Source: Polaribacter marinaquae
Lineage (GTDB): Bacteria; Bacteroidota; Bacteroidia; Flavobacteriales; Flavobacteriaceae
Assembly: GCF_038019025.1 (NCBI RefSeq)
Contig: NZ_CP150496.1
Span: 1,752,001 to 1,816,000 of the forward strand
Reading direction: 5' to 3'
Length of the DNA stretch: 64,000 nucleotides
This document shows, piece after piece, positions 15,780-23,288 of this stretch. Each line of letters starts with the position of its first letter. Position 1 is the stretch's first letter. The notes below the pieces were generated by a model that saw only the letters and a program-made list of their open reading frames with translations, made no database searches and had not been told where the DNA came from. A program made the position numbers and the translations under genes.

Positions 15780-17012
15780 TTAAATTTTATTGTTTAAATA
15801 ATTTATAATTTGTTCTGTTGCACCAAGGTTGTCTTTTATATACCTCTTATTGATAACACCAGTTAAATTTCTAAAGCTTTGATCTTCTTTTAATTTTAAC
15901 AAAGATTCTGTGAATTCTTTCTGATTATTTATTGACAAACAACCACCTATTTTGACCAAGTCTACTGCTTCTTTAAATTTGTCGTATTTATTTCCAATAA
16001 CTACAGGAATTCCAAAAGTTGCAGGTTCTAAAATATTATGCAAGCCAGTTTTTAAACCTCCGCCAACATAAGCAACGTTTGCATTAGCGTAAATTTTAGT
16101 TAAAATACCAATTGTATCGATAATAAAAACTTGATATTCTGAAAGATTTTTATCTGATCTATTAGAAAATAATACTGTTTTTTTATTGATTGATTTTTGC
16201 AATTCTAAAACTGCATCTGCTTTAATATTGTGTGGTGCAATGATAAAATTCTCATCTTCTTCTGCATTATTGTTAATATAATTTACCAATAAGTTTTCAT
16301 CTTCTTGCCAAGTACTTCCTGCAACAATTGTATATTTTCCATTTTTAAATTCTGTTATAAAATCTAAGGAATTATCTTGTTCTAAAATTTTTGAAACTCT
16401 ATCAAAACGTGTATCACCAGCAACGGTTACATTGTTAAAATCAATTGAATTTAGTAATTTTTTAGATTCTTGATTTTGCACAAAAAAATGATGAAAAGCC
16501 TTTAAAGACTCTCTCATAAAACCTCCGTAACTTTTAAAAAATAATTGTTTTTCTCTTAAAATACCAGAAACTAAAATTGTAGAAATTTCTTTTGATTTTA
16601 ACTCATTTAGAATATTTGGCCAAAATTCATACTTTATAAAGATTGCCATTTTGGGGTTTACAATTTCTATAAACTTTTTCGCATTTGACTTTGTATCTAA
16701 AGGAAGGTAACAAACAACATCTGCCAGCTTGTAATTTTTTCTTATTTCATAACCCGACGGTGAAAAAAAAGTGACTAATATTTTGTAATTATTATTACCT
16801 TTTTTTAACTCTTCTATAACAGGTCTAGCTTGTTCAAACTCGCCTAATGAAGCTGCATGAAACCAAATTGTTTGTTTATTCTTTAGAACTTCAATTTTAG
16901 AAAAGGTTTCTTTTCTTCCATTTATAAAAAGCTTAATTTTTTTATTAAAAAGACCAATTATTGGCAGTAAAATAGTTGCTTTAAAAAGTGCTAAATTGTA
17001 TAGAAATTTCAT
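15780..17012 (-). CDS. waaA: 3-deoxy-D-manno-octulosonic acid transferase (Kdo transferase)
   Basis: WaaA moves Kdo from CMP-Kdo to lipid A at the inner membrane, the first core step of lipopolysaccharide. From the ATG at 17012 (MKFLYNLALFKATILLPIIG) it is 410 residues. An in-frame ATG at 17078 would add 22 hydrophobic residues overlapping the rpmA terminator and is less likely. An N-terminal membrane helix is followed by two Rossmann-like halves. Signatures are WFHAASLGEFEQARPVIEEL with its catalytic Glu, IFIKYEFWPNIL, the AGSTWQEDE block and AYVGGGLKTGLHNILEPATF. Confidence 0.94.
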   Translation of the reverse strand: MKFLYNLALFKATILLPIIGLFNKKIKLFINGRKETFSKIEVLKNKQTIWFHAASLGEFEQARPVIEELKKGNNNYKILVTFFSPSGYEIRKNYKLADVVCYLPLDTKSNAKKFIEIVNPKMAIFIKYEFWPNILNELKSKEISTILVSGILREKQLFFKSYGGFMRESLKAFHHFFVQNQESKKLLNSIDFNNVTVAGDTRFDRVSKILEQDNSLDFITEFKNGKYTIVAGSTWQEDENLLVNYINNNAEEDENFIIAPHNIKADAVLELQKSINKKTVLFSNRSDKNLSEYQVFIIDTIGILTKIYANANVAYVGGGLKTGLHNILEPATFGIPVVIGNKYDKFKEAVDLVKIGGCLSINNQKEFTESLLKLKEDQSFRNLTGVINKRYIKDNLGATEQIINYLNNKI

Positions 17013-17064
17013 GAGCGTAAAAGTACAAAATACAAACAAGTTCATTAACAACCGTAAGCACAAA

Positions 17065-17096
17065 AAAAGCTCAAACAAATTAATGTTTGAGCTTTT
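17065..17096 (-). terminator. Terminator of the rplU-rpmA operon
   Basis: A 13-bp stem (17065-17077 with 17084-17096, core GCTCAAACA/TGTTTGAGC) is followed on the minus strand by seven T residues. It lies 22 bp after the rpmA stop codon and just before the waaA start. Confidence 0.88.
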
Positions 17097-17118
17097 ATAC
17101 TTTTTGAAAACTTAAATC

Positions 17119-17379
17119 TTAAGCTTCAAATGGAGTTACAGATACGTAAGATCTGTTATCTCTTTTCTTTTGAAATTCTACAATTCCATCAACCTTTGCA
17201 TGTAAAGTATGATCTTTACCCATGTAAACGTTTTCTCCTGGATTGTGCGTAGTACCTCTTTGACGAACAATAATGTTACCTGCAATTGCAGCTTGTCCTC
17301 CAAATATTTTTACTCCTAGTCGTTTCGATTCTGATTCTCTACCATTCTTCGAACTACCTACACCTTTTTTATGTGCCAT
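17119..17379 (-). CDS. rpmA: 50S ribosomal protein L27
   Basis: L27 is a bacterial large-subunit protein whose N-terminal tail reaches the peptidyl-transferase centre. It has 86 residues, starting [20 protein letters not shown]. Other signatures are [20 protein letters not shown] and [18 protein letters not shown]. The mature-like N-terminus begins directly with MAHKKG, without the cleaved leader seen in Firmicutes. It follows rplU by 40 bp, the usual pair, and is ended by a strong terminator. Confidence 0.98.
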   Translation of the reverse strand: MAHKKGVGSSKNGRESESKRLGVKIFGGQAAIAGNIIVRQRGTTHNPGENVYMGKDHTLHAKVDGIVEFQKKRDNRSYVSVTPFEA

Positions 17380-17419
17380 GTTATTGAGTTTTTATAGGTT
17401 AAAGTTAAACTATAAGGAT

Positions 17420-18079
17420 TTATTTTTCAATACCTCCGTCTAATCTATCTTGTAATTCTTTTAATTCATCCCATTTACCTTCTGCAGCTAAACCAGCTTG
17501 TTTTGGCCAAGTATCAGTCACAATGTGAGATAATCTTGAACTTGCTTCAGATAAAATTTCACTTAATTTAGATGCTTCAGTTTTAGCTACTTTTGCAAAA
17601 GTATCTAAACCTGCGTTTACTAAAGCTTCAGCAGCTTTAGGACCTGCACCTTCAATTTTCTTTAAGTCATCTCCTTTAGAAGATTTCTTTGGAGCAGCTT
17701 TTTTAGCTTCTGCCTTTGGAGCAGCCGCTTTTTTAGTTGCAGCTTTCTTAGTTGCTTTTTTAGCACCAGAAGCAGCAATAGATTCAATTTGAATCTCTGT
17801 TAAAGCTTGTCTATGTCCATTTTTCTTTTGGTAACCTTTTCTTCTTTTCTTCTTGAAAACGATTACTTTATCACCTTTTAAGTGACTTAAAATTTTGGCC
17901 GTTACTGCGGCTCCTTCTATAGCTGGGGCGCCAATCGATACACTTCCATTGTCATCAAGTAAAAGAACGTTATCAAAACTTACTTCTGATCCTTCTTCTC
18001 CTTGTAAACGGTGAACGTATACTTTTTGGTCTTTTGCTACTTTAAACTGCTGCCCTGCTATCTCTACGATTGCGTACAT
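17420..18079 (-). CDS. rplU: 50S ribosomal protein L21 with C-terminal helix-hairpin-helix extension
   Basis: L21 is a large-subunit protein that binds 23S rRNA. The first ~103 residues are ordinary L21 (MYAIVEIAGQQFKVAKDQKV, then FKKKRRKGYQKKNGHRQALT). An Ala/Lys linker (about 108-135) leads into an extra domain of about 85 residues. That domain contains DDLKKIEGAGPKAAEALVNA, a helix-hairpin-helix of the kind that binds nucleic acid without sequence choice, and the whole protein reaches 219 residues. Long L21 forms of this kind occur in Bacteroidetes. Its promoter (18138-18167) shares a 20-base block with that of hup. It is first in the operon with rpmA. Confidence 0.96.
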   Translation of the reverse strand: MYAIVEIAGQQFKVAKDQKVYVHRLQGEEGSEVSFDNVLLLDDNGSVSIGAPAIEGAAVTAKILSHLKGDKVIVFKKKRRKGYQKKNGHRQALTEIQIESIAASGAKKATKKAATKKAAAPKAEAKKAAPKKSSKGDDLKKIEGAGPKAAEALVNAGLDTFAKVAKTEASKLSEILSEASSRLSHIVTDTWPKQAGLAAEGKWDELKELQDRLDGGIEK

Positions 18080-18137
18080 ACTATTTGTTTTGCGTATTTA
18101 TACTTATTATACACTTTCTCTATAGAAAATGCGGATG

Positions 18138-18167
18138 CAAATATACATATTTTTTGCAACTCTACAA
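18138..18167 (-). promoter_or_regulatory. Consensus promoter of rplU-rpmA
   Basis: On the minus strand, TTG (complement of 18165-18167), 19 bases and TATATTTG (complement of 18138-18145) match the -33/-7 consensus. The 20 bases of 18126-18145 are identical to 1339-1358 upstream of hup, including the GC-rich GCATCCGC stretch just after the -7 box. Confidence 0.82.
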
Positions 18168-18345
18168 CATTGCTGTGAAAAAATAAACTATTTAATAATC
18201 AAGCAAATAAACACGGTTTGCTCTTTATATTTTATAAGATTCTCACTATTTTTGAAAATAACTTACAAAAAAAGTTAATTTGTTGTAACAAAGATAATTT
18301 ATCTGCGTCATACAAAGCATCAACTATTAATTAAATAAAAAATAA

Positions 18346-19653
18346 ATGAAAAAAAGTATTTTATCTCTTGCTTCAGCATTGTTGATTGCATTTTCTGCAA
18401 ACGCACAAAAGGTTGAGTTTGAAGAGTACAAGTTAGACAACGGACTACATGTAATACTGCATCAAGACAAATCTGCCCCAGTAATTATTACTTCTGTAAT
18501 GTATGGTGTTGGTGGTAAAGATGGTGACAGAAAAAGAACAGGTTTTGCACATTTCTTTGAACACTTATTATTTGAAGGAACTAAAAACATAAAAAAAGGA
18601 GAATGGTTTAAAATTGTTTCTTCTAACGGAGGAAGAAATAATGCAAACACATCTCAAGATAGAACTTACTATTATGAAATTTTTCCTTCTAATAAATTAG
18701 AATTAGGTTTATGGATGGAATCTGAACGTTTATTGCATCCAATTATCAAACAAGAAGGTGTAGACATTCAGAATGAAGTTGTAAAAGAAGAAAAAAGACA
18801 ACGTACAAGACCTTATTCTAATCTTTTGCCAGAAATATCTAAAAACATCTTTAAAGTACATCCTTATAAAGATCCAAATGTTGGGTATATGGATCATTTA
18901 GATGCTGCTACCTTAGAAGAGTTTTTAGCTTTTAACAAAAAATACTATGTACCAAACAATGCAACTTTAGTAGTTGCTGGTGATATGGATATTGCTGCTA
19001 CTAAAAAAATGATTGAAGATTATTTTGGGCCAATTCCAAGAGGTGAAGAAGTAGTAAGAACTTTCCCAAAAGAAGAACCTATTACAAAAGAGTTTAAAGC
19101 TAAAGCTTATGACGAGAATATTCAAATTCCTGCAATTGTAGCGGCTTATAGAACTCCTTCTTTTAAAACAAGAGATTCTAAGGTTTTAGATATGATTTCT
19201 ACATATTTAAGCGGTGGTAAAAGTTCTGTTTTATACAAAAAAATTGTCGATAAAAAGAAAATGGCTTTAGCTGTACAAGCTGCAAATGTTTCTCAGCAAG
19301 ATTATGGTGTGTACGCACTTTTTGGTATTCCTTTAGGAAAAACTCCTTTAATGGATTTAATCAAAGAAATTGATGAAGAAATTTTAAAAATTCAAACAGA
19401 TTTAATTTCTGAAAAAGATTACCAAAAAATTCAAAATCAATTTGAAAACAATTACGTAAACTCAAATTCTAGTGTGGTAGGTATTGCAAATTCTTTGGCT
19501 AGATACCACGTAATGTACGGTGATACTAATTTAATAAATTCTGAAATAGATATTTATAGATCTATTACTCGTGAAGAAATTAGAGAAGTTGCAAAAAAAT
19601 ATTTAAACAAGAATCAAAGATTAATCTTAGAGTACTTACCAAAGAAAAAATAA
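18346..19653 (+). CDS. M16-family zinc peptidase, catalytic subunit
   Basis: The 435-residue protein has a signal peptide (MKKSILSLASALLIAFSANA, cleavage before QK) and so acts outside the cytoplasm. It carries the inverted zinc motif HxxEH as HFFEHLLFEGT at residues 69-73, with the downstream Glu region NEVVKEEKRQRTRPYSN. The second half is a M16 C-domain but without the Arg/Tyr substrate-gripping pair. That pair is in the protein of the next gene, so the two together should make one working heterodimer, as in the mitochondrial processing peptidase. The likely role is periplasmic peptide breakdown. A possible -7 box TATTTTTG lies at 18247-18254. The genes are 9 bp apart. Confidence 0.93.
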   Translation: MKKSILSLASALLIAFSANAQKVEFEEYKLDNGLHVILHQDKSAPVIITSVMYGVGGKDGDRKRTGFAHFFEHLLFEGTKNIKKGEWFKIVSSNGGRNNANTSQDRTYYYEIFPSNKLELGLWMESERLLHPIIKQEGVDIQNEVVKEEKRQRTRPYSNLLPEISKNIFKVHPYKDPNVGYMDHLDAATLEEFLAFNKKYYVPNNATLVVAGDMDIAATKKMIEDYFGPIPRGEEVVRTFPKEEPITKEFKAKAYDENIQIPAIVAAYRTPSFKTRDSKVLDMISTYLSGGKSSVLYKKIVDKKKMALAVQAANVSQQDYGVYALFGIPLGKTPLMDLIKEIDEEILKIQTDLISEKDYQKIQNQFENNYVNSNSSVVGIANSLARYHVMYGDTNLINSEIDIYRSITREEIREVAKKYLNKNQRLILEYLPKKK

Positions 19654-19662
19654 TTAAGAAAG

Positions 19663-21717
19663 ATGAAGACAAAAATTTTATCAATTATAGCAGTTATAAC
19701 CATGTCTTTTGCCACAAATGCGCAAATAGACAGAAGTAAAATGCCTACACCAGGACCAGATCCTGTTGTAAAATTAGGAAGTGCAGAAAAATTCTCTTTA
19801 AACAACGGATTAACAGTAATTATGGTAGAAAACCATAAATTACCTAGAGTTTCTGCTACTTTAAGAATAGACAATAAACCTTATTTAGAAGGAAATATTT
19901 CTGGTGTTTCTGGTATGATGGGAAGCTTATTAGGTAGAGGAACTACTAATATTACTAAGGATGATTTTAATGAAAAAGTAGATTTTTTAGGTGCAAGTGT
20001 AAGTTATTACAGTACTGGCGCTTCTGCTAGATCATTAAAAAAATATTTTCCAGAGGTTTTGGGTTTAATGGCAGACGGTGTTAAAAACTCTACATTTTCT
20101 CAAGAGGAATTCGACAAAGAAAAAGAAGTTACTTTAGAGAATTTAAAATCTACAGAAAAAAATGTACCAGCAATTGCAGGTAGAGTTCAAAATATTTTAG
20201 TGTATGGTAAAAATCATCCTTACGGAGAATTTACAAGCAAAGAAACTGTAAATGCGATTACGTTAGAAGATGTAAAAAACAATTACAATACATATTACAA
20301 ACCTAACAATGCTTATTTAATTATTGTTGGTGATATCAATCCAAAAGAAACTAAAAAGTTAGTAAAAGATTTATTTGAAGGTTGGCAAAAAGGAGAAATC
20401 CCAACATCAACTTATCCTGCTCCAAAAAATTTACCAACATCAGCAATTAGTTTTGTAAACATGCCAAACGCAAAACAATCTGAAATTTCTGTAATTAATA
20501 CTACAGATTTAACTTTAGGAGACAAAGATTATTACGCTGCTTTATTAGCCAATAAGATTCTTGGTGGCGGTGGTTCTGCAAGACTTTTTAACAACTTAAG
20601 AGAAGACAAAGCCTATACTTATGGTTCTTACTCTGGTATTAGCCAAAGTAGAGAAAACAACACAGCAACTTTTAGAGCAACTGCAAGTGTTAGAAACATG
20701 GTAACCGATAGCGCTATTGTAGAAATAAAAAAAGAAATTAACAAAATTCGTTACCAAAAAGTTACAGAAAAAGAATTACAAGATGCTAAAGAAGAATACA
20801 TTGGTGGTTTTGTAATGGATGTTCAAAAACCTGCTACTGCAGCAAGTTATGCTTTAAACATTGCTTTGTATGATTTACCAGAAGACTTTTATGCTAACTA
20901 TATTAAAAACATCAACTCTGTAACTGTAGATGATGTTCAAAATGCTGCTATCAAATATTTTAGAGGAGATAAAGCTAGAATTATGGTAACTGGTAGAGGA
21001 ATTGACGTTCTTAAAAACTTAGAAAAAACTGATTACGTAATTAGTTATTTTGATAAAGAAGGAAATCCTACAGAAAAACCAGAAATGACAATGCCAATTC
21101 CTGAAGGAATGACTGCAGAAACTGTAGTTAATAAGTATTTAGATGCTATTGGTGGTAAAGACAAAGTTATGGCTGTAAAAACTACCATGATTGTTTCTAA
21201 TGCGACTATACAAGGCACGCCTTTGGTTATGACAATGAAAGCTGCTGCACCTAATAAATCTTCTCAAGAAATTGCGGTTATGGGTAATGTAATGCAAAAA
21301 ACTGTTTTTAATGGTGCCACAGGATATTCTTCTGCAAGAGGTCAGAAAAAAGATATGACTGCAGAACAAATTACAAAAGCTAAAAGCGGTAACGCACTTT
21401 TTAGTGATTTAGCTTACAGCGCTGGTAAACTTTTAAGAATAGAGCCTTTAGATGGTAAGAATGCTTATGTTTTAGGGTTTAATGACAAAGAAGTATTTTA
21501 TGATGCAACTACCGGATTAAAAGTTAAAGAAATTACGACTACTAAAACTCCAGATGGAAAAGAAGTAAAAACACCAACTGTTTATTCTGATTACAAAGAA
21601 GTTAACGGAGTTAAGTTTCCGCATGCAATCGGAATTAAATCTGGACCAATGAACTTAGATTTTGTTGTAAAAGAAATTAAAATAAATGAAGGTGTTTCTG
21701 ATGCAGATTTTAACTAA
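19663..21717 (+). CDS. M16-family peptidase, non-catalytic partner with C-terminal extension
   Basis: The 684-residue protein starts with a signal peptide (MKTKILSIIAVITMSFATNA). Where the partner has HxxEH this one reads MMGSLLGRGTTN, so it cannot bind zinc there. It keeps the substrate-binding Arg/Tyr block NNLREDKAYTYGSYSG near residue 315. The two M16 halves end near residue 450. A further ~220 residues follow (PEGMTAETVVNKYLDAIGGK onward), resembling the lipoprotein-carrier-like domain often added to Bacteroidetes M16 proteins. It is the second gene of a two-gene operon and probably forms a dimer with the product of 18346-19653. Confidence 0.92.
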   Translation: MKTKILSIIAVITMSFATNAQIDRSKMPTPGPDPVVKLGSAEKFSLNNGLTVIMVENHKLPRVSATLRIDNKPYLEGNISGVSGMMGSLLGRGTTNITKDDFNEKVDFLGASVSYYSTGASARSLKKYFPEVLGLMADGVKNSTFSQEEFDKEKEVTLENLKSTEKNVPAIAGRVQNILVYGKNHPYGEFTSKETVNAITLEDVKNNYNTYYKPNNAYLIIVGDINPKETKKLVKDLFEGWQKGEIPTSTYPAPKNLPTSAISFVNMPNAKQSEISVINTTDLTLGDKDYYAALLANKILGGGGSARLFNNLREDKAYTYGSYSGISQSRENNTATFRATASVRNMVTDSAIVEIKKEINKIRYQKVTEKELQDAKEEYIGGFVMDVQKPATAASYALNIALYDLPEDFYANYIKNINSVTVDDVQNAAIKYFRGDKARIMVTGRGIDVLKNLEKTDYVISYFDKEGNPTEKPEMTMPIPEGMTAETVVNKYLDAIGGKDKVMAVKTTMIVSNATIQGTPLVMTMKAAAPNKSSQEIAVMGNVMQKTVFNGATGYSSARGQKKDMTAEQITKAKSGNALFSDLAYSAGKLLRIEPLDGKNAYVLGFNDKEVFYDATTGLKVKEITTTKTPDGKEVKTPTVYSDYKEVNGVKFPHAIGIKSGPMNLDFVVKEIKINEGVSDADFN

Positions 21718-21742
21718 TCAACTTTAGAATCATACATTTTAC

Positions 21743-21772
21743 AAAGAGCCAAGATTAATTTCTTGGCTCTTT
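21743..21772. terminator. Bidirectional terminator between M16 operon and EamA transporter
   Basis: A perfect 12-bp stem (21743-21754 with 21761-21772, core AGAGCCAAGA/TCTTGGCTCT) is flanked by A and T tracts, with a 6-nt loop. It lies between the converging gene ends at 21717 and 21773. Confidence 0.88.
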
Positions 21773-22648
21773 TTATTTTTTCTTATTTACTAGATAAACT
21801 CCAAAAAGTATAATTACACCAGCAAATATTTGAAGAGGACTTAACTTTTCTCCGTCTAAAACTCCCCAAAAAATAGCTACTAACGGAATTAAATATGTTA
21901 CAGATGATGAAAAAACTGGATCTGAAATATGAACCAATTTATTGTATATTGTTTTTGCGATTCCTGTTCCTACAATTGATAAGATCGCTAAATAACCTAA
22001 AGACTGCATCAAAATCTTATTATTAAAATCAAAATTTTTAAAAAAATCTGTAAAGCTTAAAACGATAAAAGCAGGCACAATCAATAATAAAAAATTACCT
22101 GTAACAATAGACAAAGCATTTAAATCATTTAAATACTTTTTTACCATGTTAGCATTAAAAGCATAACCTATCGAAGCTATAATAATTAGAAACGCATACC
22201 AATAATTTTGATCAGGATTTAGAGCTGCTCCTTTTAAAATCAAAATTAATGTACCAATTAAACCAATTAAAATACCATATAGTTGTGTTCTTTTAAATCC
22301 GAAACCAAATACAATTGCACCAAAAATAAGCGTATTAAATGGCGTTAAAGAATTTAAAATTGAAACAATAGAGCTGTCTATTGTTGTAATTGCAAAAGCA
22401 AATAAAAAACCAGGTACAAAAGTGCCGGCAATAGATGTAAAAACGATGTATTTATAATGCTTTTTCTTGATTTTTTTAAGTGACGGAAAAGCGACTAACA
22501 ATAAAAATATCGAAGTAAAAATCATTCTTAACGCACCCAACTGTATTGGTGTAACACCCAATAAGGCTTTTTTCATCAGAATAAAAGAACTACCCCAAAC
22601 CAAAGAAAGTAAGGTTAAATACAACCATTTTTGTTGCTGATTATTCAT
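21773..22648 (-). CDS. EamA/DMT-family inner-membrane transporter
   Basis: The 291-residue protein has about ten hydrophobic helices arranged as two EamA repeats of five, the mark of the drug/metabolite transporter superfamily. The first repeat starts WLYLTLLSLVWGSSFILMKK, whose WGSSF motif is common in this family, and runs on with GALRMIFTSIFLLLVAF. The second repeat ends in FWGVLDGEKLSPLQIFAGVI, the usual GE-L-x-x-x-x-G pattern. The substrate cannot be read from sequence; relatives export amino acids, purines or toxic compounds. It stands alone, with a terminator shared with the M16 operon. Confidence 0.9.
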   Translation of the reverse strand: MNNQQQKWLYLTLLSLVWGSSFILMKKALLGVTPIQLGALRMIFTSIFLLLVAFPSLKKIKKKHYKYIVFTSIAGTFVPGFLFAFAITTIDSSIVSILNSLTPFNTLIFGAIVFGFGFKRTQLYGILIGLIGTLILILKGAALNPDQNYWYAFLIIIASIGYAFNANMVKKYLNDLNALSIVTGNFLLLIVPAFIVLSFTDFFKNFDFNNKILMQSLGYLAILSIVGTGIAKTIYNKLVHISDPVFSSSVTYLIPLVAIFWGVLDGEKLSPLQIFAGVIILFGVYLVNKKK

Positions 22649-22709
22649 GCTTCGTATATTTCTGAGTACAAAAGTGTAACAAATATTAAAATATAAACAC
22701 GATTATTGA

Positions 22710-22717
22710 TAAATTTG
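22710..22717 (+). promoter_or_regulatory. -7 promoter element upstream of the HMA lipoprotein gene
   Basis: TAAATTTG is an exact TAnnTTTG match 25 bp before the start codon at 22743. No clear TTG stands at the usual -33 spacing. Confidence 0.5.
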
Positions 22718-22742
22718 TAACATAATTTAATAATTAAATATT

Positions 22743-23216
22743 ATGAACACTAAAAGAATATTATTTTCTCTAGCTATTACTTGTTTCGTTTTTATAGGAT
22801 GTGCTAAAGATGTAAAAAAAGAGAATGTATCTCTAGCTATTTCTGGTATGACTTGCGAAATTGGTTGTGCAAAAACAATTCAATCTAAATTATCTAAAAA
22901 AGAAGGTGTAATAGATGCTAAAGTTGTTTTTACTGATAGTATTGCTAATATTGCTTACGATGCAAACACAACATCTAAAAGCGAATTGATTGCTTATGTT
23001 AACGGAATTGCTGGCGGAGATTTATATACGGCTTCAGAAACTTCAACAGAAGTAACTAAAACTAAAAAATCACATACTTGTTCTGATGATTGTAAAGAAA
23101 AGTGTGAATTAAAAGCAGAAAAAAAAGGCTGTTGTTCTGGTAAAACAATCGACGGTAAAATGGTTTGTGCAGAAGATTGTAAAATGGCTTGTTGCGACAA
23201 AAAAGAAACTGTTTAA
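22743..23216 (+). CDS. Cys-rich lipoprotein with heavy-metal-associated (HMA) domain
   Basis: The 157-residue protein has a lipoprotein signal ending FIGC (Cys20). An HMA-type ferredoxin fold covers about residues 27-95. Its metal loop reads SGMTCEIGCAKTI, so the two Cys are three residues apart (CxxxC) instead of the usual CxxC. The tail (about 108-152) is packed with Cys: TCSDDCKEKC, a CC pair, CAEDC and another CC. Likely partners are copper or another soft metal at the periplasmic or outer-membrane surface; the metal is inference. There are no neighbouring metal-transport genes. It has its own promoter and terminator, so it is a single-gene unit. Confidence 0.85.
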   Translation: MNTKRILFSLAITCFVFIGCAKDVKKENVSLAISGMTCEIGCAKTIQSKLSKKEGVIDAKVVFTDSIANIAYDANTTSKSELIAYVNGIAGGDLYTASETSTEVTKTKKSHTCSDDCKEKCELKAEKKGCCSGKTIDGKMVCAEDCKMACCDKKETV

Positions 23217-23240
23217 AACAACAGTAATTCTATAAATTAA

Positions 23241-23267
23241 AAAAAGCAGGCTTAAAGCCTGCTTTTT
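23241..23267. terminator. Terminator after the HMA lipoprotein gene
   Basis: A 12-bp stem (23241-23252 with 23256-23267, core AGCAGGCT/AGCCTGCT) has A and T tracts on its sides. It sits between the converging HMA gene and the beta-helix lipoprotein gene and can serve both. Confidence 0.88.
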
Positions 23268-23288
23268 AATTTTTATAAAAGTTTTAGA

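Noticed and set aside
18279..18292. Palindrome TTTGTT-GT-AACAAA before the M16 peptidase operon as an operator.
   Set aside because: It is a single, short AT-rich palindrome with no second copy and no candidate regulator, so I cannot support a function.
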